Assembly: GCA_039812645.1 (NCBI GenBank)
Contig: JBDIAV010000040.1
Coordinates: 1 to 25,267 of the forward strand
DNA from: Ancrocorticia sp039812645
GTDB taxonomy: Bacteria > Actinomycetota > Actinomycetes > Actinomycetales > Actinomycetaceae
Reading direction: 5' to 3'
Length of the DNA stretch: 25,267 nucleotides
A program made the position numbers and the translations under genes. The notes under the pieces were generated by a model. That model did no database searches and was not told the DNA's origin. It saw only the letters and a program-made list of their open reading frames with translations. This document shows positions 1 through 7,636 of the stretch, piece by piece. Position 1 is the stretch's first letter. Every line of letters starts with the position of its first letter.

Positions 1-8
1 TCCGCGGG

Positions 9-57
9 CTCAATCCTTTCCCAGAAACTCAATTCTTTCCTGGAGGATCAATTCTTC
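9..57. repeat. Imperfect 19-bp tandem repeat
   Basis: Two adjacent 19-bp units (9-27 and 28-46) agree at 14 of 19 positions, and a third, shorter unit follows at 47-57 sharing tcaattctt. The region lies downstream of sucD and outside any convincing gene. No function can be assigned; it may be drift in a pyrimidine-rich spacer. Confidence 0.4.
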
Positions 58-94
58 GGATAGTCATCTTCCGAGTGATCGTTCCAGGCAACCT

Positions 95-134
95 GGAGGG
101 TGCGCAGTAGGCCATGACCTACCACGCACCCTCC
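95..134 (-). terminator. Hairpin downstream of sucCD
   Basis: A 10-bp perfect outer stem (ggagggtgcg at 95-104 with cgcaccctcc at 125-134) and an inner 5-bp stem (gtagg 107-111 with cctac 118-122) are separated by a CA/CA internal loop. It lies 20 bases beyond the sucD stop in the direction of transcription. There is no clear U-run after it, so it may act as an mRNA 3'-end stabiliser or a factor-assisted terminator instead of a classical intrinsic one. Confidence 0.6.
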
Positions 135-154
135 GAGCCGCAACTACTTCCCCA

Positions 155-1078
155 CTACTTCCCCGCGAGCAACTCGCGAGCGATCGCGGCGGTCTGGCTG
201 GGGGTGCGACCAACGCGCACGCCCACCGCCTCCAAGGCCTTCTGCTTGGCTGCAGCGGTACCGGAGGAACCGGACACAATGGCTCCGGCGTGCCCCATCG
301 TCTTGCCTTCGGGTGCCGTGAATCCCGCAACGTATCCCACAACGGGCTTGGTGACGTGCTCGGCGATGTAGGCGGCCGCGCGCTCTTCGGCGTCGCCGCC
401 AATCTCGCCAATCATGACGATGAGCTCCGTCTCGGGATCGGCTTCGAAGGCCTCCAGCGCATCAATATGCGTGGTGCCAATGACGGGATCGCCACCGATG
501 CCCAGGCAGGTGGTGAAGCCGATGTCCTTGAGTTCGTACATCATCTGGTAGGTCAGCGTGCCAGACTTCGACACCAGACCAATGCGCCCGGGGCCGGTGA
601 TATCCGCGGGGGTAATGCCCACGTTCGACTGGCCGGGGGTAATAATTCCGGGGCAGTTCGGGCCCACCAGGCGCACGCCCTTCTGGGCGGCGTAAGAGTA
701 GAACTGAGAGGAGTCGGCTACGGGCACACCTTCGGTGATGATGACGACGAGGTCCATATCGGCGTCCACCGCCTCAATCACCGCGTTCTTGGTGAAAGCC
801 GGGGGCACGAAGATGACGGACACGTTGGCACCCGTGGCTTCCTTGGCCTCGGCCACCGTACCGAATACCGGGATGGAAACCGTTCCAGCCTCCAAATCCT
901 GCGCACCCGGACCCAGCGGCTCCACGTCAAAGTCAACGGAGGTACCCGCCTTGCGAGGATTGACACCGCCCACGATGTTGGTGCCGGAGCCCAGCATGCG
1001 ACGCGTGTGCTTCTGCCCCTCAGAACCGGTCATGCCCTGAACGATGACCTTGGACTGCGAGTTGAGAAAAATCGACAT
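155..1078 (-). CDS. sucD: Succinyl-CoA ligase (ADP-forming), alpha subunit
   Basis: The alpha subunit binds CoA and carries the phosphohistidine that relays phosphate between succinyl-CoA and ADP in the TCA cycle; it pairs with SucC in the cytoplasm. The 307-residue protein has the N-terminal CoA-binding Rossmann segment (TGSEGQKHTRRML around residues 17-29, GGVNPRKAG at 37-45), the NCPGIITPG segment near 141-149, and the catalytic histidine in GHAGAIVSG (His263). Length is normal for the family. The ATG is preceded by a purine-rich AGGAAGG ribosome site lying inside the end of sucC; the two genes are separated by only 2 bases, so they form one operon and are probably translationally coupled. 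Identification is secure from these motifs. Confidence 0.97.
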   Translation of the reverse strand: MSIFLNSQSKVIVQGMTGSEGQKHTRRMLGSGTNIVGGVNPRKAGTSVDFDVEPLGPGAQDLEAGTVSIPVFGTVAEAKEATGANVSVIFVPPAFTKNAVIEAVDADMDLVVIITEGVPVADSSQFYSYAAQKGVRLVGPNCPGIITPGQSNVGITPADITGPGRIGLVSKSGTLTYQMMYELKDIGFTTCLGIGGDPVIGTTHIDALEAFEADPETELIVMIGEIGGDAEERAAAYIAEHVTKPVVGYVAGFTAPEGKTMGHAGAIVSGSSGTAAAKQKALEAVGVRVGRTPSQTAAIARELLAGK

Positions 1079-1080
1079 TC

Positions 1081-2367
1081 TCAGTTTCCTTCCTCGGCGT
1101 CCACTGCATCCAGCGGTCCGTCAATTGCTACTCCAGCCGCGAGCTTTGCTGCCATCGCCGCGGCCTCGTCCATCGTTTCGACTGTGATGACGAGCGGATG
1201 GTTGGCCTCTGCCAGAATCCTGCGGCCTTCTTCTACGGCATTACCGTCGAGGCGAACGACGATCGGCTTGGTTGCCTTCTCGCCCAGCAGCTCGAGAGCG
1301 CCCACAATTCCACCCGCCACCTGGTCACATGCGGTGATTCCACCAAAGACGTTGACGAACACGGAACGCACTTCCGGATCGGACAGGATGACGCCAAGCC
1401 CGTTGGACATCACTTCGGCAGACGCGCCGCCGCCGATGTCCAGGAAGTTGGCGGGACCAACACCGTACTCCTCACCCGCATAGGCGACGACGTCGAGCGT
1501 GGACATCACGAGACCGGCACCGTTACCGATGACGCCCACCTCGCCCCGCAGCTTGACGTAGTTGAGGCCGAGCGCCTTCGCCTGCGCTTCGAGCGGATCC
1601 TCGCTGGCCTTGTCCACCAGCGCCTCATGGTCGGGGTGGCGGAAGTCCGCGTTGCCATCGAGGCTGACCTTGCCGTCAAGCGCGATGATCTCGCCCTCGC
1701 CGGTGAGAACCAACGGATTCACCTCTACGAGTGTGGCATCTTCGAGCCGATAGACATCCCAGAGTTTCTCGATGACGGGAACTACCTTGGCGCCAATCTC
1801 CGGTTCGAAACCCGCCTTGGCGACGATTTCCTCCGCCTTGGCACGATCAATTCCTACCAGCGGATCCACAGCGACCCTCGCGAGAGCTTCGGGACGCTCA
1901 GCCGCGAGCTGCTCGATCTCCATGCCGCCTTCCACCGAGCACATGGCGAGGTAACGCCGCTCAGCACGGTCCAGCAGCAGAGAAAAGTAGAACTCGCGTG
2001 CGATGTCTGCTCCGGCCGCGATCAACACGCGGTGGACCGTGTGGCCCTTGATGTCCATACCTAGAATCGCTTCGGCAGCCTCACGGGCTTCCTGCGGGCT
2101 GCGGGCCAGCTTCACGCCACCCGCCTTGCCGCGACCTCCGGTTTTCACCTGGGCCTTCACAACGACGAAATCCGACGAACGCGAACTCGTTTGCGATTCG
2201 GAGGATGAGGAAGTTGCCTGCGGGCTCTGCCCCACAACGACGAGGCGACCCCCGAGGTCAATCGCCGCCTGCTCCGCTTCTTCTGGTGTAGTTGCGACGA
2301 TTCCGGGAAGAACGGGAACTCCATGCTTCTCGAAAAGGTCACGAGCTTGGTACTCGTAAAGATCCAC
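1081..2367 (-). CDS. sucC: Succinyl-CoA ligase (ADP-forming), beta subunit, with a serine-rich insertion
   Basis: The beta subunit holds the ATP-grasp nucleotide site and the succinate site. I start it at the GTG at 2367 (VDLYEYQARDLFEKHG), which matches the conserved family N-terminus and has AAAGGAC about 8 bases upstream; an upstream ATG at 2406 would add 13 unrelated residues. The product is 428 residues, longer than the roughly 390-400 usual for the family. The excess is explained by 25 residues (46-70, rich in Ser/Gln) inserted immediately before the conserved VKAQVKTGGRGKAGGVK of the ATP-grasp fold. The rest is canonical, including the C-terminal FVNVFGGITACDQVA region of the ligase domain. 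First gene of the sucCD operon. Whether the insertion affects activity is unknown; the reading frame is intact. Confidence 0.95.
   Translation of the reverse strand: MDLYEYQARDLFEKHGVPVLPGIVATTPEEAEQAAIDLGGRLVVVGQSPQATSSSSESQTSSRSSDFVVVKAQVKTGGRGKAGGVKLARSPQEAREAAEAILGMDIKGHTVHRVLIAAGADIAREFYFSLLLDRAERRYLAMCSVEGGMEIEQLAAERPEALARVAVDPLVGIDRAKAEEIVAKAGFEPEIGAKVVPVIEKLWDVYRLEDATLVEVNPLVLTGEGEIIALDGKVSLDGNADFRHPDHEALVDKASEDPLEAQAKALGLNYVKLRGEVGVIGNGAGLVMSTLDVVAYAGEEYGVGPANFLDIGGGASAEVMSNGLGVILSDPEVRSVFVNVFGGITACDQVAGGIVGALELLGEKATKPIVVRLDGNAVEEGRRILAEANHPLVITVETMDEAAAMAAKLAAGVAIDGPLDAVDAEEGN
2158..2243 (-). repeat. 11-nt direct repeats bounding the sucC insertion
   Basis: On the coding strand the exact sequence TCGTCGTTGTG occurs at 2233-2243 and again at 2158-2168, 75 bases (25 codons) apart and in the same frame, each encoding part of an x-Val-Val-Val run. 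Removing one repeat plus the intervening segment would give ...LVVVKAQVKTGG..., the normal SucC sequence, so the repeats mark the ends of the inserted block. Confidence 0.85.
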
Positions 2368-2549
2368 TCGTGGTGTCCTTTCTGCTGTCGAAAATCTCGA
2401 CGTCAAGATATATCGAGTCTACCCAAGACTTCGGCGATATCACGCCCATATTCGCCCGTTTTCTGGAAAACTCGCAAATCTCAACATGGCCCTTACACGC
2501 CGTTTACTTGATGGAAACCAACAGAAGGGGAGGAACAGGAAAAGGCGTG

Positions 2550-2576
2550 GAAAATGGGCTGGATGCCCCCGTCCAG
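2550..2576 (-). terminator. Possible weak terminator of pcrA
   Basis: Downstream of the pcrA stop, the minus strand can form a 5-bp stem (CTGGA/TCCAG, 2559-2576) with an 8-base loop, followed after three C residues by ATTTTCC. The stem is short, so read-through into sucCD remains possible. The remaining spacer to sucC (2368-2549) presumably holds the sucC promoter, but I could not pick out convincing -35/-10 boxes. Confidence 0.3.
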
Positions 2577-2612
2577 ACGGCAGAGCCACGGCTCATGACG
2601 TCGACACCCCAC

Positions 2613-5558
2613 CTATGCCTTCTCCAAAGGAGCAAAACGGAGCATGAGCCGCTTAGTGGTCCCGGAGCGGAAACGTACCTTCGCCACCGTCGATTTTCCA
2701 CTTCCCTCAAAGGAAAGCACCGTTCCGGTTCCGAAGCTCTTGTGACGAACCGAGTCGCCGACAGAAAGGCCCTGGGTAACCAGATCCCTCGTATTGTGCG
2801 ACGACGACGCCACCACCTCCGTTTCTTGAACGGCTCCGGCGGATCCTTCAGCGACAGTCTGCGCCGATTTTTCAGGCGCACTCGCTCCGCCAGTTTCACT
2901 CGCGGTACTCGCCCCGAGCTTGCCCGGAACGAAACCACGGCCAGTTCCCAGTACCGGACCATCGGTATCGTCGGCCCAACCGCCCTTGCGTCCGCGGCCG
3001 TACGATCCCGAACGATCCCATGAATCATTCGAATCAGACGAAAATCCTCGGGAAGAGTAGCTGGAGCCGCGTGAACCACCGCCGTAGCCCGATCCGCCAT
3101 AGCGTCCTCCGCCGAACTGCGCGGTGCTATCGTCCCACGAGCCACGGAGCACCTCGTGACTCGACTGTTCGCGGCGCCAATCGACAAGCTCCCGCGGAAT
3201 CTCTTCGAGGAAGCGGGAAGCAGGGAACTCTTGGGGAACACCCCAGCCGGAGCGGGTGGCGGCCCGTGTGATGTACAGCCGCTGGCGGGCGCGGGTCAGC
3301 GCCACATAGGCAAGGCGCCTCTCCTCAGCTAGTTCCTTCGGGTCACCGAGGGAACGCATATGGGGGAACGTGCCGTCCTCCAGGCCCGTCACAAAGACCA
3401 CCGGGAATTCGAGACCTTTGGCGGTGTGGATAGTCATGAGGGTGACCTCTCCTTCGCCGTCGTCCCCTTCGGCGAGCTGATCTGAATCAGAGACCAGCGA
3501 GACCTGATCGAGCCACTCCTCAAGCGTCCCCTCGGGATTGAGTACTCGGAACTCGGCCGCCACCGAGTGCAACTCCGCGAGGTTTTCTAAACGGGACTCA
3601 TCCTGCGGATCCTTCGAGGCCCGCAGCATCTCCAGGTAACCGGCGGCGTCCAGCAACTCGTCAAGGACCTCTGCGGGGCCAGCACCCTCACCGGCCAGTT
3701 CCCTCGCCTTCTCCAGCATCTCGACAAAACCCGTCATGGACTTTCGTGCCCGCGGAGTGAGCCCCAGAACCTCGCCGCGCCCGGCAGCAGCGGCCTCGAC
3801 CGGATGGGCCACGTCCGACAGCGCCGCACCAAACGACACCCCATAGCGGGCAGCATGTAGCCCCACAGCCTCTTCGGCCTTGTCCCCTAGCCCGCGCTTA
3901 GGCATATTGAGGACGCGGCGGATCGAGACCGTGTCATCAGGATTTGCCACGGCATGCAAGTATGCCATCGCATCCTTGATTTCACGCCGCTCGTAGAATC
4001 GTGTTCCGCCAATCACCCGGTAAGGAATACCGGAGCGAACAAACATGTCCTCGACAGCACGGGACTGGGCGTTCGTGCGGTAAAAGACAGCAATATCTCC
4101 ATATTTATATCCCGCTGTATCGCGCAGGTTGTCAATTTCCTCCACGACGAAGTTGGACTCGTCCGCTTCAGAATCGGCGACATAACCAACGAGCTTCTCC
4201 CCCGCGCCCTGATCGGTCCACAGGTTCTTAGCGCGCCGTTTTGGATTATGAGAGATCACCGAGTTGGCGGCCGAGAGAATCGACTGTGTGGAGCGATAGT
4301 TCTGCTCCAGCAGGATTGATTTAGCCTTCGGATAATCCTTCTCGAAGTCCTCAATATTGCGGATCGTTGCACCACGGAAAGCGTAAATCGACTGGTCCGC
4401 GTCACCCACCACGGTCAATTCGCCATGAATCGGATCGTCCTCCGGCCCGGTGAGAATCTTGACGAGCCGATATTGGGCGGTGTTCGTGTCCTGGTACTCG
4501 TCCACAAGGATGTGGCGGAAACGCCGCCGGTAGTGCTCAGCAAGATCCGGATTGGCGGTGAGTAACTGGACGGTGGACATGATGAGATCGTCGAAGTCCA
4601 TCGCGTTGGCCTCGCGCAATCGCCTCTGGTAAGCCGAGTAGGCCTCCGCCAACACCGTGGAGGCCTGATCCTCCGCCCGATCCGCCGCCTGACTCGGGGT
4701 AACAAGATCATTCTTGAGGTCCGAGACCTGCCGCGAGAGAGTCTTGGGCGGATAGGCCCTCACATCCACATGGTTCTCGCGGCACACCATGTTCATAAGC
4801 CGCTGCGCGTCTGTCTGGTCATAAATGGTGAAGGACGAGCGCATCCCGAGTGTCTTATGCTCCGCCCGCAAAATCCGCACGCATGCCGAGTGGAAGGTGG
4901 AGATCCACATTGTGCGCGCCACGCCGCCGAGCATCTGTTCCAAACGCTCGCGCATCTCCTTCGCCGCCTTATTCGTGAAGGTGATGGCAAGGATCTCGCT
5001 GGGCCGCGCTCGACCCGCCGCGATGAGATAGGCGATACGTGTAGTGAGCACACGCGTTTTCCCTGAGCCTGCACCGGCTACCACCAGAAGTGGGCCTCCC
5101 GAATGGACGACGGCGGCGCGTTGCTGCGGGTTCAACCCCTCAAGTAGTTTCTCGGCCCGGGCCATATCCGACGGCGGTGTACCGTAACCCGATTCGTAAC
5201 CCGCGGGAGCGCTGTATTCAGAAGGCACTCCAGAGCCATACGGACCTTCTTCCGGGTACCCGGTTCCGTTCGTGTAGTCTCCACCCGAGTATTCATCAAA
5301 CGCGGGAGGTTCTTCGCCCGGGTCAAAAGGAGGCTCCTCACCGCCGCCAAACTGCCCCGATATACTCCCGCTAGCGCGCGAGGCGTAGTCTCGCGAGCTA
5401 GCGGTCCCATTGGCCGCTGATCCGGCGGCCAAACCGGGCATACCAGCGCCTTCGGGCGCAGCGGATTGCTCGCCAGAGGTTGCCCGCGCAATACGCGCGC
5501 GCAACTTCTCCATTGAGGCGAGATAGGCTTCACGGGATGCTGAATTCTGTGTGCTCAT
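2613..5558 (-). CDS. pcrA: ATP-dependent DNA helicase PcrA/UvrD (superfamily 1A)
   Basis: A 3'-5' helicase acting in nucleotide-excision repair, replication restart and removal of stalled RNA polymerase. The 981 residues contain all SF1A motifs in order: Q-motif GLNPQQRAAV (141-150), Walker A GAGSGKT (162-168), Walker B LVDEYQD (351-357), GDADQSIYAFRGA (385-397), EQNYRS (419-424), TIHTAKGLEF (709-718) and EERRLAYVALTRAR (745-758). The C-terminus (about 925-981, VGDSVRHKSFGTGTV...) is the Tudor-like RNA-polymerase-binding module of PcrA. Two low-complexity regions are added: an acidic Gly/Ser/Pro/Glu N-terminus (about 25-130) and a Gly/Ser/Tyr/Arg linker (about 812-870), making it longer than typical UvrD1 proteins (about 770). 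The ATG has AGGAGG 6-7 bases upstream. It is probably transcribed on its own. Confidence 0.96.
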   Translation of the reverse strand: MSTQNSASREAYLASMEKLRARIARATSGEQSAAPEGAGMPGLAAGSAANGTASSRDYASRASGSISGQFGGGEEPPFDPGEEPPAFDEYSGGDYTNGTGYPEEGPYGSGVPSEYSAPAGYESGYGTPPSDMARAEKLLEGLNPQQRAAVVHSGGPLLVVAGAGSGKTRVLTTRIAYLIAAGRARPSEILAITFTNKAAKEMRERLEQMLGGVARTMWISTFHSACVRILRAEHKTLGMRSSFTIYDQTDAQRLMNMVCRENHVDVRAYPPKTLSRQVSDLKNDLVTPSQAADRAEDQASTVLAEAYSAYQRRLREANAMDFDDLIMSTVQLLTANPDLAEHYRRRFRHILVDEYQDTNTAQYRLVKILTGPEDDPIHGELTVVGDADQSIYAFRGATIRNIEDFEKDYPKAKSILLEQNYRSTQSILSAANSVISHNPKRRAKNLWTDQGAGEKLVGYVADSEADESNFVVEEIDNLRDTAGYKYGDIAVFYRTNAQSRAVEDMFVRSGIPYRVIGGTRFYERREIKDAMAYLHAVANPDDTVSIRRVLNMPKRGLGDKAEEAVGLHAARYGVSFGAALSDVAHPVEAAAAGRGEVLGLTPRARKSMTGFVEMLEKARELAGEGAGPAEVLDELLDAAGYLEMLRASKDPQDESRLENLAELHSVAAEFRVLNPEGTLEEWLDQVSLVSDSDQLAEGDDGEGEVTLMTIHTAKGLEFPVVFVTGLEDGTFPHMRSLGDPKELAEERRLAYVALTRARQRLYITRAATRSGWGVPQEFPASRFLEEIPRELVDWRREQSSHEVLRGSWDDSTAQFGGGRYGGSGYGGGSRGSSYSSRGFSSDSNDSWDRSGSYGRGRKGGWADDTDGPVLGTGRGFVPGKLGASTASETGGASAPEKSAQTVAEGSAGAVQETEVVASSSHNTRDLVTQGLSVGDSVRHKSFGTGTVLSFEGSGKSTVAKVRFRSGTTKRLMLRFAPLEKA

Positions 5559-5713
5559 AGCGCCTCCTAGCCTACGTCACCCCTCCGACACATTCCGTGT
5601 GGTCTTCATCGGAAGAGACAACGCGTGGCCGAGAAGCGAGGCAAGAAGTTCAGACCCTGAAGGAACAGTACGTACGGAAAAGAATATGGACAACGGTCAC
5701 GCAGTATGGACGA

Positions 5714-5748
5714 CGGAGGGCCGAGAACACGATGTCCTCGACCCTCCG
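5714..5748. other. Inverted repeat between molbindin gene and pcrA
   Basis: A 12-bp stem with one mismatch (5714-5725 with 5737-5748) encloses an 11-base loop. It sits 70 bases after the molbindin stop on the minus strand but has no U-run in either direction, so termination is only a possibility. The rest of 5559-5818 shows no gene; it must hold the pcrA promoter. Confidence 0.45.
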
Positions 5749-5818
5749 CACAAGTTCCTCAGCACCATCTCTCTAGCCGGATGGTAGTCGGCCTTCTCAC
5801 GGAAGGCACCGCGCACAG

Positions 5819-6031
5819 TTAGTCGTCAATACCCACCATGACGGAGGAGGCCTTGATAACGGCGTAAGCGGTGTCACCAACGGAAAGGCCCAGCTCCTGG
5901 ATCGAGGCCTTGGTGATGCTCGAGCTGACAACCACGCCGGGAGCCACTTCGATCTTCACAATTCCGTTGACAGCACCTTCTTCGATAGCGACGACGGTAC
6001 CCTTGAGCTGATTGCGTGCGGAAAGCTTCAT
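5819..6031 (-). CDS. mop: Molbindin: single TOBE-domain molybdate-binding protein
   Basis: A 70-residue cytoplasmic protein of the Mop family, which assembles into hexamers that store molybdate or tungstate or buffer its level. The sequence starts MKLSARNQLKGTVVAIEEGAVN and continues through VKIEVAPG...ITKASIQELGLSVGD.AYAVIKASSVMVG, the standard TOBE pattern of five beta-strands and one helix, at the usual length of stand-alone molbindins (about 68-70 residues). The ATG is preceded by AAAGGAGC at good spacing. No molybdate transporter (modABC) or cofactor gene lies in the window, so it stands alone; the partner enzyme is not visible. It follows the pfl operon but is separated from it by a strong terminator and its own leader. 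Confidence 0.9.
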   Translation of the reverse strand: MKLSARNQLKGTVVAIEEGAVNGIVKIEVAPGVVVSSSITKASIQELGLSVGDTAYAVIKASSVMVGIDD

Positions 6032-6060
6032 GGTTGCTCCTTTGATGAGATGCTCGTGGT

Positions 6061-6105
6061 TTCCGGCCGAGGTACGCCGGAAGTTTCTGACCCCGGGTAG
6101 GGGTC
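6061..6105 (-). promoter_or_regulatory. Structured leader of the molbindin gene
   Basis: Two perfect inverted repeats lie 30-75 bases upstream of the molbindin start: ttccggc/gccggaa (6061-6067 and 6076-6082, 8-base loop) and gacccc/ggggtc (6089-6094 and 6100-6105, 5-base loop). In the minus-strand transcript they would form two consecutive hairpins in the 5' leader, compatible with a protein operator or an RNA switch. The rest of 6032-6275 contains no credible gene. Confidence 0.4.
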
Positions 6106-6275
6106 TCGTTCACTCCAGCGTACCGGCGTAAATCCGCTGATCCCAGCAGTGTTTTCTGTAGCGACGACGGCCCAAACTCAGCCTGCGACAAGCCTTGGCC
6201 ACTCTCTCCGCACCTGCGTGTCGGACATGACCTCCGATCCAGAATTGCGCAACGATCAGCGGTGACGTGAAATAA

Positions 6276-6318
6276 GTCACGCGGCACCTCAGGGTCTGAT
6301 CCTCAGGTGCCGCGTGAC
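6276..6318 (-). terminator. Terminator of the pfl operon
   Basis: A near-perfect 18-bp stem (gtcacgcggcacct... at 6276-6293 with its complement at 6301-6318; a single C-C mismatch four pairs from the loop) with a 7-base loop. On the minus strand it is followed by TTATTTC. It lies about 95 bases after the pflA stop and is the clearest 3' end for pflB-grcA-pflA. Confidence 0.8.
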
Positions 6319-6411
6319 AATGATATTGACGTGATGGGCCAGACGAACGTCGTACCATCACGACTCAGCGCCATCCCACAGGCACTCCAGTGCCAGAAGA
6401 AGAAAACATAT

Positions 6412-7305
6412 CTAGTAGACAGTGAACCCGTAGCTTCGGAAGATCTCGCGTGCCTGTTCGACCTGCTCCATCGTTGGCGGCTTGGTGTCCTCCAATGTGT
6501 AAGGCATGCCCAGGCTCGCCCATTTATCGCGCCCCATCTGATGGAACGGAAGAACCTCCACGCGGCTCACACTCCCCCAGCGCGCGGCGATCTCGGCGGC
6601 CAAGCGGATATTCTCCGGGTCGTCGGTCAATCCCGGCACCAGCACAAAGCGGACCCACATCTCGATCCCACGCTCGGCCAAGCGATCACCGAAATCAATG
6701 GTGGGCTGCAACTCGCGGCCGGTGACTTCCTTGTACGTTTCTGGATCGCCGGACTTGATGTCCAGCAGGACAAGATCGACATTGTCCAGCATCTCGTCGC
6801 TAGCATGGCGCCCGAGGAACCCCGAGGTGTCGATAGCGGTGTGCACACCCATCGCCTTGGCGCCCTTAAGAATCTTCAAGGCAAACGCCGGCTGCATGAG
6901 CACTTCGCCACCGCTCAGGGTGATACCGCCCTTGGTAGCACGGAAGATCTTTCGGTACCGCTTGATGCGCTTGAGCAAATCCATAGCCTCAACCGGTTCA
7001 CCATTGCGCATGGCCATGGTGTCAGGATTATGGCAGTACTGGCATTGCAGAGGGCACCCGGAGAGGAACGTCGTCATGCGTGTTCCCGGACCATCCACGG
7101 CTGTCACCAGCTCCCACGAGTGAATCGACCCCAGATCGCCGGAGCGCATACGCTGCAAACGCTCGGCGTGCTCCAGATCGGTCAGCTCAATGAGGCCAGC
7201 CGTGCCCGCGCCATGCGGGCGGGCCGCCGGCGACAGAAAATCCTGGTCGCCAGCGGCCCCGTACGCCTGAGTATCACTCAAAGCCGCATCCACCTGAGAT
7301 GTCAC
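6412..7305 (-). CDS. pflA: Pyruvate formate-lyase activating enzyme (radical SAM)
   Basis: A radical S-adenosylmethionine enzyme that abstracts hydrogen from the glycine of PFL to create the glycyl radical. The 297-residue protein has the CxxxCxxC iron-sulfur motif (Cys84, Cys88, Cys91, in SGCPLQCQYCHNPD), the SGGE segment (131-134) that contacts SAM, and the IHSWE..TAVDGPGTR start of the PFL-AE fold at about 61-76. Roughly 55 residues precede that fold, so it is longer than typical enzymes of about 245. The GTG start at 7305 overlaps the grcA stop by four bases (GTGA), indicating translational coupling; I see no better start nearer the fold, but the true N-terminus is not certain. It lies directly behind the gene for the small radical-bearing subunit, which should be its substrate. 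Confidence 0.94.
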   Translation of the reverse strand: MTSQVDAALSDTQAYGAAGDQDFLSPAARPHGAGTAGLIELTDLEHAERLQRMRSGDLGSIHSWELVTAVDGPGTRMTTFLSGCPLQCQYCHNPDTMAMRNGEPVEAMDLLKRIKRYRKIFRATKGGITLSGGEVLMQPAFALKILKGAKAMGVHTAIDTSGFLGRHASDEMLDNVDLVLLDIKSGDPETYKEVTGRELQPTIDFGDRLAERGIEMWVRFVLVPGLTDDPENIRLAAEIAARWGSVSRVEVLPFHQMGRDKWASLGMPYTLEDTKPPTMEQVEQAREIFRSYGFTVY

Positions 7306-7553
7306 GCTGACTCGTGGAACGTGCGCGAGAGAACGTCGAGCTGCTGCTCCTTGGTGAGCTTGACAAAGTTCACCGCGTAACCGGACACGCGAACAGTGAG
7401 ATTCGGGTACTTCTCCGGGTGCTCAATGGCGTCCTCCAGGGTGGCGCGATCAAGAACATTGATGTTGGCGTGGTACAGACCCTGCACACCGCCGTGCTCT
7501 TCGCGAGCTGCCTTCATCGAGGCCAAACGCTCTTCATACGACTTTACTGCCAT
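7302..7553 (-). CDS. grcA: Small glycyl-radical subunit of a split pyruvate formate-lyase (GrcA/YfiD-like)
   Basis: An 83-residue protein equivalent to the C-terminal radical domain of PFL. It has NINVLDRATLEDAIEHPEKYP followed by LTVRVSGYAVNFVKLTKEQQLDVLSRTF, matching the C-terminus of classical PflB; Gly58 in RVSGYA is the expected radical site. The first 22 residues (MAVKSYEERLASMKAAREEH) are charged and not part of the core motif. It is shorter than E. coli YfiD/GrcA (127 residues) and lacks that protein's N-terminal part. It has its own ATG with AAAGGAGCC upstream, so it is an independent gene and not the tail of a frameshifted pflB. The adjacent 706-residue PflB lacks this domain, so this protein is inferred to be an obligatory subunit and not just a repair spare. 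Confidence 0.93.
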   Translation of the reverse strand: MAVKSYEERLASMKAAREEHGGVQGLYHANINVLDRATLEDAIEHPEKYPNLTVRVSGYAVNFVKLTKEQQLDVLSRTFHESA

Positions 7554-7593
7554 GATTGGCTCCTTTTCTGACTTGTGGTCGCTTGATGGTTGG

Positions 7594-7630
7594 GCTCCGG
7601 GGAGGGGCAGTCACTGCCCCTCCCCGGAGC
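7594..7630 (-). other. Perfect hairpin between pflB and grcA
   Basis: A 17-bp perfect GC-rich stem (7594-7610 with 7614-7630) with a 3-base loop begins six bases after the pflB stop. The minus-strand sequence after it (CCAACCATCAAG) has no U-run, so it is probably not a full terminator. It is well placed to protect the pflB 3' end or attenuate transcription, and so set the ratio of the two PFL subunits. Confidence 0.8.
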
Positions 7631-7636
7631 GAATGA

